DNA from: Diphasiastrum complanatum | Taxonomy: Eukaryota > Streptophyta > Lycopodiopsida > Lycopodiales > Lycopodiaceae | Length of the DNA: 64,000 bases | NCBI GenBank assembly: GCA_029204225.1 | Contig: CM055097.1 | Location: 26,009,039-26,073,038, forward strand | Reading direction: 5' to 3' | Shown: in pieces, positions 33,270 through 48,255 of the stretch | Numbering within the stretch: position 1 is the stretch's first letter | How the letters are laid out: every line of letters starts with the position of its first letter | Notes under the pieces: model-generated | The model's input: the letters and a program-made list of their open reading frames with translations, nothing else | What the model was told of the DNA's origin: nothing | Databases searched by the model: none | Made by a program: the position numbers and the translations under genes

Positions 33270-35210
33270 TCATTTTTCTTGGGGTGATTCAAGATGATGA
33301 TCTTACTAACACGTATGTGATTGTTGTTTCTCTTTCTTATGAAGATACATTTCATCCAAAGAGATACCACTGGCATCCATTGAGGTGGCAAGGCAAAGCT
33401 CCATCGAGACAATGTGTTTGATCAAGAAGCACTTTCCCACATCCATTCTCACCATTCAAATCATCTCACTGTGCATTTGGTAGATGAGGTGGCCATTGCA
33501 GGTACATCATATACTTGCATCAATTACCTATTCTTAGTCCATGCTAGACTATTGCTATTGTGGTGATTCCCATGTTCTCTCACTAACATTGATTCATTTT
33601 TTTAATTCAGCCACTGTCCATAGCCGTTGGATGTTTTTCTTGGAACGATTCATGAAAACATTGAAAGGCTTCATAATACAAAGAGCAAGGCCTAAGGGTA
33701 GCATGGTGGAAGGATGGCTAATGCAAGAGTCCATGGTTTACATCACAGAGTTCCTTGCTCATAGCAATCCTTTTATTCCTCGTCTTTGGGATAAGAAATA
33801 TGATGAGCGTGTTGTTGGGGAGGTTCCTCAAGGAAAAGGAGCGATCATGAGAATGAGTGAATCCTTCAGGGAGGAGGTAAATAAATTTTGCATTCTTAAT
33901 AGCGAGGAATTTATACAAAAGTGGATTTAGCTATACAAAGAGGCCAAGGCTCGTAAACAAACCGCTCGAGCCACTTTCAGGAGAGGGCATAGAAGACAAC
34001 CATACCCACCTGACCTCGCCCTTCTACCCAAGGACATGACGCTTGATTGGCTCTGTGATGCACTTAGAGAAGCCTTGGCAAACAACCAAGAAGTAACAGA
34101 GAGAGAGAGCTGGAATATGCAAGGGGATGCAATTTACATGTAAGCTATGATGATCAGCATTCACATGTTTATTAATATGTGCAATTTTGTACATGTTTGT
34201 TGTATCCCTAACACATTTAGTTCCATTTTATTTAGTACAGAAAATACAATGCATTTGTGGACGCATGGACGACACTTTCATATGGATCACATTGACAAAA
34301 ATAGAAACATGTACGATTGTGGAGTCATGGCAAATCTTACCCAAGAGAGTCGAGCAAGCAAGGTGGACAACAATTTACTTTCTTCTCAACTTGATTATTG
34401 TGGGACAATCAATGACATCCTCGAAGTTGGATTTAGGCAATTCAGCTTTTCATATTTGATGTCAAATGGTTCAAAGTTATTTGCAATGGTCCCAATGCAA
34501 CTGTCAGGAAAGATGAGAGTGGTTAGTCTGCCATTGACTCCACCAAGCTTTGGATAGATCAAAGCGACACATTTGTTTTTCATCAACAATGTGAGCAGAT
34601 ATACATTTCTTCTATGTCTTCAAGATGTCTATGCTCTTTTGTTGTCAATCAATCGATTTTTAGTGTACTAAAAAAAATGTATATTGTGTATAGTAATACA
34701 CAAGCAACTGTAAAATAGCTATGGATACTAACTACGAGTCAACGTTTATGGTAACATCGATCAATTACAGGTGGTCTTTCACCCCGATCGTTCAGATCCC
34801 AGATGATGGTACGTGATTCAAGTCGCTCCTCAAAGTAAAAGAATTTTTGAAGATAGAGATGTCGTGGATGACATGGCACTACCAGCTGATGCACCTCATG
34901 AACAAGATCGCGATGACGGATTCAATGACACAATTTTGGAGGATGATCATGTGCAAGCTTCACAAGCTAATGATGATGTTGAGTGTGATGCATCATTATC
35001 GGATGGTTCAATGACACACGACACACCTTCTCGATCTCACTCGTCGTCACCGTCGCCATTAGCATTTGAAGATCAGCTTATTAATGATGAAGCTATAGGA
35101 GATTTTTGGGTAGAATTAGAGATAGACTCATTTGGTTTGGCGGATTTGTCGCATGATGATGCGGAAAATGATAATGATGAATCACCAAATGAATGAGTGA
35201 GACAGTATGA
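33270..35210 (+). pseudogene. CACTA (En/Spm) transposase C-terminal half, left arm
   Basis: Homologous to the DUF4218-DUF4216 part of plant CACTA transposases. Exon near 33,420-33,501 (FPTSILTIQ, VDEVAIAG). A 109-bp intron 33,502-33,610 has GT...AG ends and a T-rich acceptor (TTTTTTTAATTCAG). The next exon has VHSRWM, LERFMKTLKGF, RARPKGSMVEGW, with a premature TAG at 33,928 where the right arm has TCG. A likely second intron starts near 34,140 (GTAAGC). The DUF4216-like exon has DYCGTINDILEVGFRQF, and the last exon 34,771-35,196 ends in an acidic Asp/Glu/Ser-rich tail. The N-terminal (catalytic) half is absent. Confidence 0.75.
33502..33610 (+). other. 109-bp intron in CACTA transposase (left arm)
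   Basis: Donor GCAG|GTACAT and acceptor TTTAATTCAG|CCACTG. Removal joins ...VAIAG to ...VHSRWM in frame. The inverted copy (47,404-47,512) has the same length and the same splice-site dinucleotides. Confidence 0.7.
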
Positions 35211-35626
35211 TGTATTTCAATTCATGTTAGATATTAATCATATTGCTCCCGGATGTAACTACACTTTATTAATTGACTAGTTGACATCGAACAAGAAGTC
35301 GATTCATGTACACAATTTGTGATCATCATTTTTTTGTGATACATAAATTGTTTTATTCACTTGTGCATATGGCAACCAAAGTTGATAGAAAATGGAATTC
35401 AATGTGTTGATAGATAACAAATTCCAAAAGTGAGATCCATTTACATTCTGTTTTATACCATGGGTTATACCAAGGGACCTTTTTTTCATTAGTCTTGGTA
35501 TTACCCTCGGTTAGCAGAGTGTCCTGGAATGCCTCTAGCCACCTGGGCTCTCTTTATAACCCTCTCTATAAATGTCTCAAAAACTAGCAACACAATTCTA
35601 GCTGTAAATTGAGGTTGATAATTGAC
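35211..35626 (+). other. 3' flank of CACTA gene, end of left arm
   Basis: Non-coding in both arms, and homologous to 45,430-45,850 inverted up to TAATTGAC. A word set (TTATAACCCTCTCTATAAATGTCTCAAAAAC, about 35,555-35,585) recurs in diverged form at about 36,027-36,065, like the subterminal repeats of CACTA elements. A CACTA terminus itself was not found. Confidence 0.5.
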
Positions 35627-38110
<2,484 letters not shown>

Positions 38111-38479
38111 TTCTCTTTCTCTTTTCTCAAAACCAAAACATCAAAACAAACCATAATTATCTCTTTTACTTACCTCTCATTCCATCCCTCTTTCTCTCAC
38201 AATTTTTTAAACCAAAAGAAACAAAAAAACAAACCACATTTCATTCTCTTTCCACGTTTCATTTTATTTGTCACTTTCTCTCACAATTTATCTCTGTCTT
38301 TTCTCAAAAGAAACCATAATTATCTCATTTCATCTCTCTTTCTCTCACAAAACCAAAACAAAACACATTTCAATTTCTCAAAAATCAAACAAACTAACAA
38401 AAAGAAAAGTTGAAGGCAAAGAATACTAAGGGCTCCCAAATTCTAGAAAATCTCTTCATAACATTCAAGGAGCGTACAG

Positions 38480-39215
38480 AGAATTAAGAGACTAGTAAGC
38501 GAATTAAATCCCTTAGGTTAGACAATGGTGGAGAATATATCTCAACCGCATTCAATGATTATTGCCTCAACCCATGCATTGAACAATAGTTCCTAACTCC
38601 TTATTCATCTCAATCAAATGGGCTTGACAAGAGGAAGAATCATACTTTAGTAGAATCAACCAAGTGCATGCTTGCTCACACATTATTACCAAAATACTTT
38701 TGGGCAAAAGCTATTTCCATTGCATCTTACATCTAGAATAGGTGTTCAACTAAAGACCTCTATGGTAAAACTCCTTACGAAGTCTAGACAGGATCCAAAC
38801 CATCAATGAAAAACCTTAGGGTATTTGGCTGTATCACCTATGCGTAGATCTCGAAAGAGGCAAGAAAGAAATTGGACTTCCAAAGTCTCAAATCCATTTA
38901 CATTGGTTATGCTTCTTCAGACAATACCTACAAGCCATATGATCCTGATACTTGGAAGATATTCTCAGTAGGGATGTTGTCTTTATCGATGATTAGTTCA
39001 TCGATTTGAAAGGCAAGAGCAAAATTCTTGATGAACCATCAAATGCTTTTGTCATCAATATAACAATTCAAGCCTCAGGTTGGAATGTGGAGATAATCAA
39101 ACAACTATTCGACAATGAATCCAAAGAAGATGTTGTTTTTCAAGAGCAACAAAACCAAGGACCAGATAATCAGCCTCTGTCACCTCCAACTTAGATCAAC
39201 CAAAGTGCGTACACG
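38480..39215 (+). pseudogene. copia integrase fragment
   Basis: Reads [12 protein letters not shown], then LVESTKCMLAHTLLPKYFW, GKTPYEV, FGCITYA and YIGYASSDNTYKPYDP with several stops. This is the C-terminal half of a copia integrase core plus the following linker (QEQQNQGPDNQPLSPPT). The gag, RT and catalytic upstream parts are missing, and it joins unrelated sequence on both sides. Confidence 0.8.
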
Positions 39216-39619
39216 GCCTACAAGGTACATTGATGAATCTGTCTGCTATCTAATTTAGGAATCAACTATTAGCGAAGAGGCACTAAACCAATCAGACATT
39301 CAATTAATTCGACTTGGTTATGACTGGTACCACATCAGTAGTCAAAATTGACAATTTGTTGATCCAAATCAGTCGATCCAAGTTAGAGCCGAGTTCACTG
39401 GAGTTGAGGGTGACCAGGGTTTTAATGTTCGATTCGACAATTATTTGAATTGACCATTTGAGCACTTGTCAATAGATGATAGTTTGACTCTTTCGACTCC
39501 TTTGATAATTTGACTCGACAATTGACTGTCATGTAGATGCATGTCTGCAGCTTATGCAACATTGCATGTATATATGCAACAACATGAATGAATCGAAATT
39601 AACAATCGGATTTAGAAAA

Positions 39620-39855
39620 AAGAAAAAAGAAATCCAATACCCCTCGTTAATATGGATCCATGAATGTCTTGATCTTCAGACTAGGCCATGCACAAAATCT
39701 ATTGTGTGCATCAACACTCAGTGCCTTGGTGAATACATTCACTGTTATGTCCTACGTTTGATAGGACTCCAAGCTTATCTCTCTATCGAGAATTTTACTC
39801 CTGACATAATGATATCTAATTTCAATGTGTTTACTCCTAGAATGAAATTAATTCA
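39620..39855 (-). pseudogene. copia K-type RNase H tail, third copy
   Basis: Minus strand: SKHIEIRYHYVRSKILDREI, a frameshift, then VFTKALSVDAHNRFCAWPSL and a degraded polypurine/LTR junction (GAGGGGTATTGGATTT). Diverged relative of the K tails in both arms, so K is a repeated family and not unique to the duplication. Confidence 0.75.
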
Positions 39856-41558
39856 CTCGAAATTATTATTTTTATTTTTCACAAAAAATGTTTGTTATCA
39901 TAGTCTTCCATGGTGCACTCTAAGCAATTAGGACATTCACACTAGCATCAAATCTATTTGTCTTATCTCCTATGTCATATTTCCAACATTATGAATGTGA
40001 ACAAGGGAATAAATGAGAGATAGCTTCACATATGAATCGTTCGTTGGATTTGCAATGAAAGCCTAAGCCAAAATAAACCACTTAAAATCAAATTGTTTCT
40101 GATCTAGTGCTATAGCCTAGAACCACATAGTTTTGAAACCATGAAGGGTCAAATCATGATTCCAATGCAATATAATACTAGACCAAGAGGCCTATACTAG
40201 CTTCCAACTTGAGACTGATCTAGATAGAGCTCTCGACATGTGAAGTATACATTGGATGACAAGAAAAAGGTTATTAAAAACCACAAAATATGCCCTTGTC
40301 TTTATAAGAGTGTGCTTTGAGATCTTGTGAGGTCCCAAGAAACTGAGTGACAAAATCTTGAGGCCAACTAGGGGGCCAGGGCCATCTTGAACATGGATGC
40401 AAGTGTAGGCTGACATATATCACTAAAGGAGAAGCCTTAGAACTATGAGGAAGGTTCAAGCAAAGAAATATGAAGGTGGTTGACAAGTTGATGGAAAATT
40501 GCTATTTAAAGAGAGAGACCATAGAGTAATAGAGAAGGTAGGGCACACTCTCCTTGGACCCCTACCTTTGTGGGCCTAGAAAACCTACATCATGAGGGGA
40601 GCATGATGTAATAGAGAGTTTAAAATTGGATGTGTCTACATATGTGTGCATGTGTTATCCTTGTAGGATAAAATCATCACTAAGATCAATGCCCCTTGAA
40701 TAATTTAGGATTTTTTATCGGACAAATCCCCTTCCAAAAAAACACCTAACAATCACATATCTATCACTATAAGCGTCTCACAATGACACTCTTAGAATCT
40801 GCAAATACCAAATTGCAAAGTGTTGAGATATTGATAAATATCGCTGATGGAAACTTGAAAACTCTAATAACGGCAATGTGCGACCTTTTTGAATCATTGC
40901 TCAGTGGCAATATTTGAATTTTTTGCAATCAAAGACTACGTCCATGTTCCATCATCCTGCAACATTTATGTGTCATACATGGACAATGTCATTGTGAATG
41001 TGTCAAAAAACGTGACACATATAAGCATAAACATCAATCATTTCTTCATTGTATGCTCCAATTGTATTAGTGGGGTGTTTGACATGGTTGTGTTATGATC
41101 AAGTAGGTGCTCGCTGCTAAGACATGTTTCTCTTGCATATGCTATTGCTCTCCTCTATACAAATTTCTTAATATAATTTGATGTTAGTTAGGTCAAGGAA
41201 ATTTTACGGTCATTGGCTGGCTACATGCTTGATCCTCACCCCTTGTGTGAGAAAACATCCTTCTAGGAAGAATTGGATGCCAACATCAAGTATTTTTGGT
41301 GGCTCCACTTAATGCCCGTAAAACACCCTTGCATGGCTGGAACTTGGTAATTGCATTGCAATAACCGCTACTTCTCGTGGCTCCAAGTAAGCAATCAATC
41401 CCCGTCAAGAATTTAAATGTATGACACTTAGCCCAATACGCAATATGTGAATCAGCCTTCACGCATGACCTAATTTTCCTCAATAGTATCGAAACTAGCT
41501 GTATAATTATAATCGCACCCTCGATTTCCCCGAATCCACGAATACATCTATATATATA
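39856..41558. other. central spacer; nothing recognised
   Basis: No motif-supported ORF, RNA gene or shared repeat was seen in about 1.7 kb. The short open frames present are of the length expected by chance at this base composition. Confidence 0.5.
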
Positions 41559-41610
41559 TCTCTCTCCCTCGCTCTCTCTCTCTCTCTCGCTCCCTCGCTC
41601 TCGCGCTCTC

Positions 41611-41696
<86 letters not shown>
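41559..41696. repeat. interrupted (CT)n / (AC)n microsatellite
   Basis: CT units with CG interruptions (41,559-41,655), then about 20 AC units. Second compound CT/CA repeat of the spacer. It sits directly upstream of a candidate gene and could be in its 5' UTR. Confidence 0.95.
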
Positions 41697-41698
<2 letters not shown>

Positions 41699-41720
41699 TG
41701 ATCAGAAACCGCCAGCTAAG

Positions 41721-42504
41721 ATGTGCATGTGTGGCTTTTGGCCATGGATGTTCAAGCGCAAAAGCGCCATGGAGCAAGCGGACACTAATGCAGCATCGAC
41801 CGAGCCATCAAGTGTGACAAACACACAATGTAAGTTCTCTGCAGTTGAATTGAACAGCTCGTTGCGCCTTGCTTTTCATTCGGTTACACAATCGGTAATT
41901 ATCAAATACTATGTTTTGCATTTCTGAACCTACCTTTTAAGCTGCGTAGCGTGATGCAAGCTTGTCGCACTCTTCTTTGTTGACTGTTCACTAAAATTCT
42001 AAAATGCAGTAACAGGGTAGTTTGCTTTTCGTCATATGTAAGGTCATCCACTTAATACGTCAATTTGCGTGTCAATTTGCAACAGCACTGAGCAGTACTA
42101 AGAGATCACTAGATAAGTTCGCTAATCTATATATGTCGTCAACCCGCTCAAACCGATTAAGACGCTACATGTTTAATATGCTATCTCCAGGTGTAAAGAA
42201 CAATGCTTACAATAATTGCAGCTGCAACAGTTGTAAGGCTATATTAAGGTGGGATGATTCTGCTGCTTTCAAAGCTCTCAAATTAGCGCAAGCTAGAGAG
42301 CAAAGGGGTAAAAAAAAAGTGAAGGAGGACTCAATTTGGCGGGACGCAGACCAATCTCAAGCCAAAATAGACTGGAATTTCAGAACTTTCGAATATGTAC
42401 CCAGCTCTTCAAACTCGTTGCGGGATGATGAACGTACATGGAACGCCAGGAACTCGTTGCAGGATGCTGTATCTGTATATAAAGTCATGTCTAACGCTGG
42501 ATAA
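41721..42504 (+). CDS. candidate small two-exon host gene, unknown function
   Basis: First frame from ATG 41,721 (MCMCGFWPWMFKRKSAMEQ). A consensus donor AAT|GTAAGT lies at 41,830, and an alternative TCG|GTAATT at about 41,896. An open frame runs to the stop at 42,502-42,504, about 160 residues from 42,022, with plausible acceptors AAAATGCAG (about 42,009) or TTGCAACAG (about 42,086). The second exon product is basic then acidic: LDKFANLYMSSTRSNRLRRY, CSCNSCKAILRW (CxCxxC), LAQAREQRGKKKVKED, YVPSSSNSLRDDERTWNARN. No transposon motif and no second copy in the window. I do not recognise it; composition and splice signals are the only support. Confidence 0.35.
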
Positions 42505-44357
42505 AGTAAGCGTGCAACAACGTGAAAGGAACTTTTTCAATACCTCAAAGGGGTAAATGTTCCAGATCAAGGACAAATTTTGAGTTGGCTGGCGGAGTAT
42601 CAATGCAGTACATAAGAGTAAAGTGTAAGTAAGCATCTAGATATTAAAAATTAGATAAGATCATAAGTGAGTTTGAGATGCATTGCTAGCGCTCTTGACG
42701 GCTTCACAAGGTCTCATCAGAAGCAGTGCAGTTTTCGGTACTCAATTTTACTTCCTAGTTTTGTTGTAAGAAGAATATATTGAACATCCTAGTTTGGAAA
42801 TAGATTAGAAGATTAGTGTTAATGTGCGGAAAAGTGTAACTACTCATCCTCAACAGGCTAAAGTGCAAATGATCAGCTTATGGTTCGTGATAGGCCGCTC
42901 CCCAATTTTGCAACAAACTGGAACCATACTTCAATTTGAAACGTAGCTGTGGACTTGACAGCATTTCTAATGCAAAAACTCGTTTTCCAATTCCAAATTG
43001 TTCGAAATGCGATCTTAATTTAGGTTTGATTGACATATGCATAGGAAGGAGCTTGGAAAGAAGCGAGAATCAGGAAGGAAAATAAGAAATCAATAGGTTG
43101 ATAAGCCGAAACTGGATATGTGTGTAGGTAGTATGGCGATATTTGGGACCCATTAACTTTTAAGTCACCGTTCAATAGCAATAATATCTAAGTTGCATGG
43201 GAACAGCTAACCTTGAGTAGTGAGGTGGTAGCAAAGGTAATAAAGCACAGGTGCAAAAAAATTCAAATTATTTTGAGGACGCTTAAATGGCGCAATTGTG
43301 CTTCTCTAGAAATAGTCATCAAAAAAGAACTTTACAAAAGGTAAGATAACCCTTATTATAAATAGACAAAATGGCACTTATTATAAAGTTCTCTAATAAT
43401 TGTGCATTTCTCTAAATTATTAAAAATGTTAAAAAATTTGGAAGGCTAGAGGGCAGGGTGGCATTCCCCGGTAGTTTGAGCAATGTTACACCACGCGGAT
43501 GGTCCTCAAATGGGGGCCTCCACTATACTAACATTTCAAAATGAGTGTTTCCAAACTTAAAAAATGATTTGATTTCTTTTATAAATGAATCAAATCTACC
43601 CTTTATTTATGTTATTATCACTAAGATAATGCTTGCAAATACAAATTAATCAATGTGATTGATATATCATAAGAATCTTTGCATGTACATGGCACTCAAA
43701 TTATCAAAAAATAAAAAAACAAATAAAATAACTTAGTAGTACAAGGTATACACTAACAATGATGAATTTGTCTCAAGATAGGGTTTGTTTATAGGATTTG
43801 TGTTGAGTATCAATTTTTTTTGCAAAATTATGTATTTTATCGGATCTTTAAGTCATTTATAGATGCCACGGTGTTGTACAATCGATTTGTTGGACTATAT
43901 GGATATGTAGTTAGGCTCTACTAGAATCTTGTTAAGAAACTTGAAGTTTAAATGCACGTGTAAGTTGTCCCAAGTAAAAAAAAAATGATGCAATAATGTA
44001 TGTGAAAGATTTCAAATCAATTAAGATCTAAATCCATAAAATGATCTTGGGTTAGAAAGACAACATATCACCAATCTTGCCAATGTAGAAAAATCAGCAT
44101 CTACTCTAAAAATGAGATATGTAAAAAAATCAGCATCTACTCTAAAAATGAGATGCAAATGCTAATAGATCTTGATCAAACATGAATCAAAACATAAAAT
44201 AATGTTGTTGTTCGTACAATAACAGTAAGCTACTGTATTTCACACGTGTGGATCTAAAAATAGCATTTAATGAGCATTCTACACATAGAATTGCAAGATA
44301 CCACAAGTATAGTGCACCTATGGGTAGTAGAACCCAAGAGAACCATGTCTAAACATG

Positions 44358-44360
<3 letters not shown>
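42505..44360. other. central spacer, right part; nothing recognised
   Basis: AT-rich. Contains a 36-bp tandem duplication (AAAATCAGCATCTACTCTAA unit at 44,090 and 44,126) and the palindromic word TTTCACACGTGTGG at 44,238-44,251, the same word found near several LTR ends in this window. No gene supported. Confidence 0.5.

Positions 44361-44430
<70 letters not shown>
44361..44430. repeat. (GA)n microsatellite
   Basis: 35 GA units. Confidence 0.98.
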
Positions 44431-44432
<2 letters not shown>

Positions 44433-44763
44433 TCCCTCTTCCCACGAGTTATATCTTTTTATAACAGGTCCAAAATCTAAATTGCCACTTGGTTACCCTC
44501 CATAATAAAATCCTACTTTTTTTGGGACTAGATTCAATGTACTCAACTTTCAAATTTGAATCTACTAAAACTCGATTTATACATTTTCCACACTTTCAAA
44601 AAGTGTTTTTTCAAATACTTTTAGACTAATATAACTTTGAAAAGTCAAACTCTAAGTCTAATATGAAATTGACCTCAAATGTGTATACGACAATTTCTCA
44701 AACTATGACCAATCTTAACTAAACTAGTGATGACCAATCTTAACTAAACTAGTTGATGATATC

Positions 44764-45321
44764 TCACACTCCCTCTTCAACTAGTTTTAGCTTAACCATA
44801 GAACTTTTATCCAACTTTAGAATGATCTCCATTCTAAGTATAGACCTCTTTTCCAAGGTTCTAAAGTAGCTTTCATAATTGATATAGAGAATAGTGTCCA
44901 CTTGGGATGATTCACTATTTCTTACATCAATTTTACATGTCAAGATGTAACTAGAACATGAAGAACCAAATAGAATGTCTTTGATGTCACAATAGAAGCA
45001 CTTGAGCTTTGATCTATCTTTCTTTTTGGCATTTGAAGAAGCATCCCCTTGATCTTGCCCTTTAGACCACTTGCTTTTGCACTTGCCCATGAATTTGCCC
45101 TTAATGAACATAGCCTCCTCTCCAACTTGGGATGTTGATGAAGATCCACCTCTTGCTTGAAGCCTATATTCTTCATTGATCAAGATCTCTTGAAGATCAA
45201 TCAAAATTGGAAAAGTCTTTTGAATAGCAAGACTTTGAACAATGTTAGCATGAGCATCCAACAATCCATTCCTTTCAAGAATGAAGAAATTTGGTGGATA
45301 GATAGTGGGGCTAGTTCCCAT
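44764..45321 (-). pseudogene. copia internal-deletion derivative (gag fused to pol tail)
   Basis: Minus-strand 185-residue open frame. The first ~115 residues are copia gag (AHANIVQSLAIQKTFPILID, LQEILINEEYRLQ, KCFYCDIKD, a disrupted knuckle). After an unassigned stretch it ends KLKLVEEGV, matching the last residues KLASNVEEGV of the young copia, directly before GTGTGAGA, an LTR-start-like end. Protease, integrase, RT and RNase H are deleted. A 25-bp tandem duplication (TGACCAATCTTAACTAAACT at 44,706 and 44,731) lies just beyond. Confidence 0.75.
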
Positions 45322-45429
45322 ATGTCTAGCTCGAGAAACTCTTTCACAAGTCTCATGCCATATCTAGGTGCAAAAAGATCAATCTATATTGCTAATGATG
45401 TAGAGTGTAGAATTGAAGGGATAGTCAAT
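45272..45429 (+). pseudogene. copia protease fragment in opposite orientation
   Basis: Plus strand: EEIWWIDSGASSHMSS, then FTSLMPYLGAKRSIYIANDV and ECRIEGI, a copia protease with active-site DSG. It is closer to element P (IYIANDHECSIEGIGN) than to the young copia. It starts where the minus-strand gag fragment stops and ends at the inner edge of the right arm, so two copia pieces lie head to head. Confidence 0.8.
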
Positions 45430-47770
45430 TATTAACCTCAATTTAAGGCTAGAATTGTGTTGCTAGTTTTTGAGACATTTATAGAGGGTTATAAAGAGGG
45501 TCCAGGTGGCCAGAGGCATTCCAGGACACTGTTAACTGAGGGTAATACCAAGACTGATGAAAAAAAGGCCCCTCGATATAACCCACGGTATAAAACAGAA
45601 TGTAAATGGATCTCACTTTTGGAATTTTTTATCTATCAATACATTGAATTCCATTTTCTATCAACTTTGGTTGCCATATGCACAAGTGAATAAAAAAATG
45701 TATGTATCACAAAAAAATGATGATCACAAATTGTGTTCTCACATGCATCAACTTCTTGTTCGATGTCAACTAGTCAATTAATAAAGTGTAGTTGCATTTG
45801 TGAGCAATATGACTAATATTACAATGAATTGAAATACATCGTACTGTCTCACTCATTCATTTGGTGGTTCATCGTTATCATTTGCCGCATCATCATGCGA
45901 CAAATCCGCCAAACCAAATTAGTCTATCTCTAATTCTACCCAAGAATCTCTTATAGCCTCATCATTAATAAGCTGATCTTCAAAAGCTAATGGCGATGGT
46001 GACGGTGATTGAGATCGAGAAGCTGTGTCGTGTGTCGTCGAACCATCCGATGATGATGCATCACGCTCAACAACATCATTAGCTTGTGAAGCTTGCACAT
46101 GATCATCCTCCAAAATTGTGTCATTGCATCCGTCATCACGATCTTGTTCATGAGGAGCATCAGTTGGCAGCGCCATGTCATCCATGACATCTCTCTTCAA
46201 AAATTCTTTTACTTTGAAGAGCGACTTGAATCACGTACCACCATCTGGGATCTGAACGATCGGGGTGAAAGACCACCTGTTATTGATTGATGTTACCATA
46301 AACATTGACTCGTAGTTAGTATCCATAGCTATTTTATAGTTGCTTGTGTATTACTATACACATTATGCATTTTTTGTAGTACACTGAAAATCAATTGATT
46401 GACAACAAAAGAGCATAGACATCTTGAAGACATAGAAGAAATGTACCTGCTCACATTGTTAATGAAAAACAAATGTGTCGCTTTGATCTATCCCACTCTC
46501 ATCTTTCCTGACAGTTGCATTGGGACCATTGCAAATAACTTTGAACCATTTGACATCAACTATGAAAAAGCCAAATTGCCTAAATCCAACTTCGAGGATG
46601 TCATTGATTGTCCCACAATAATCAAGTTGAGAAGAGAGTAAATTGGTGTCTGCCGTGCTTGCTTCACTCTCTTGGGTAAAATTTGCCATGACTCTACAAT
46701 CGTATGTGTTTCTATTTTTGTCAATGCACTCCGTACGAAAGTGTTGTCCATGCATCCACAAATGCATTGTATTTTTTGTACTAAACGAAATGGAACTGAA
46801 TGTGTTAGGGATACAACAAACATATACAAAATTGCACGTATTAATAAACATGTGAATGTTGATCATCATAGCTTACATGTAAATCACATCCCCTTGCATA
46901 TTCCCGCTCTCTCTCTGTTACTTCCTGGTTGTTTGCCAAGGCTTCTCTAAGTGCATCACGCAACCAATCAAGCATCATGTCCTTGGGTAGAAGGGCGAGG
47001 TCCGGTGGGTATGGTTGTCTTCTATGCCCTCTCCTGAAAGTGACTCGAGCGGTTTGTTTATGAGCCTTGGCCTCTTCGTATAGCGAAATCCACTTTTGTA
47101 TAAATTCCTCGCTATTAAGAATGCAAAACTTATTTACCTTCTCCTTGAAGGACTCACTCATTCTCATGATCGCTCCTTTTGCTTGAGGAACCTCCCCAAC
47201 AACACGCTCATCATTTTTCTTATCCCAAAGACGAGGAATAGAAGGATTGCTATGAGCAAGGAACTCTGTGATGTAAACCATGGACTCTTGCACTAGCCAT
47301 CCTTCCGCCATGCTACCCTTAGGCCTTGCTCTTTGTATTACGAAGCCTTTCAATGTTTTCATGAATTGTTCCAAGAAAAGCATCCAACGGCTATGGACAG
47401 TGTCTGAATTAAAAAAATGAATCAATGTTAGTGAGAGAACATGGGAAATACTACAATAGCAATAGTCTAGCATGGACTAAGAATAGGTAATTGACACAAG
47501 TATATGATGTACCTGCAATGGCCACCTCATGATCATCTACCAAATGCACAATGAGATGCATTTGAATGGTGAGAACGGATGTGGGAAAGTGCTTCTTGAT
47601 CAAACACGTTGCCTTGATGAAGCTTTGTCTTGCCGCCTCAATGGATGCCAGTGGTATCTCTTTGGATGAAATGTATCTTCATAAGAAAAAGAGAAACAAC
47701 AATCACACACGCACTAGTAAGATCATCATCTTGAATCACCCCAAGAAAAAATGATGTGAATTGCATGCGC
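45430..47770 (-). pseudogene. CACTA (En/Spm) transposase C-terminal half, right arm
   Basis: Inverted copy of 33,270-35,626. Minus strand: FPTSVLTIQMHLIVHLVDD near 47,570, a 109-bp intron (47,404-47,512), then an open 210-residue segment (47,473-46,841) with HSRWMLFLEQFMKTLKGF, RARPKGSMAEGWL and WISLYEEAKAHKQ (intact where the left arm has a stop). The DUF4216-like part (46,660-46,460) has DYCGTINDILEVGFRQF and VDVKWFKVICNGP. The acidic last exon (about 46,270-45,850) has a stop in ELEID* absent from the left arm. Different lesions in the two copies show independent decay after duplication. Confidence 0.75.
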
Positions 47771-48046
47771 ATTCACTGTACCTCACCGAACCACTGATTT
47801 TACCGTACCCTTTATGTAGACTGTGCAACTGTCTGGAAGTGTTGCAAAACACTTAGTTGCTGAGGATGGCCCGAAAGACGACAGTGTCGGGTTTTTTGCT
47901 TGTGGAAATTCTTGAGTAAAAATGCAGACTATAGCGACAAATAGTTCAAATATGCAAATTGTGGGACAACACAGGTAAAATTGCAGCAGCATGAATGGAG
48001 GCAAATTAACATAGGATTTAGGAGAGTAGAGGAGATAAATCCAACA
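47771..48046 (-). repeat. copia K: LTR (right arm)
   Basis: Starts TGTTGGATTTATC at 48,046 on the minus strand next to the purine tract, and aligns inverted with 32,979-33,269. The far end is approximate. Confidence 0.6.
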
Positions 48047-48255
48047 CCCCTCCCCTAATCTGGATCCATGAATGCCTTGATCTTCAGACTAAGCAATGCA
48101 CAAAACTTGTTGTGTGCATTAACACTTAACGCCTTTGTAAATATGTTTGCAACCATGTCATATGTTCTACAGTACCTCCTTGTTGAGAACCTTGCCCCTT
48201 ATATAGTGATATCGGATCTCAATGTGTTTACTCAATATGGATTCAGTATGGATTC
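48047..48255 (-). pseudogene. copia K: RNase H C-terminus (right arm)
   Basis: Minus strand: STKHIEIRYHYIRGKVLNKE, a frameshift, NIFTKALSVNAHNKFCALLS, and polypurine tract GGGGAGGGG (48,055-48,047). On the plus strand an accidental frame runs through it into element X (48,068-49,138), so the first ~65 codons of that long plus-strand ORF are antisense copia and not element X. Confidence 0.75.

Noticed and set aside
48068-48255. First ~65 codons of the plus-strand ORF leading into element X
   Set aside because: These codons are the antisense of copia K RNase H and LTR junction; the frame is open by accident, so element X was not started there.
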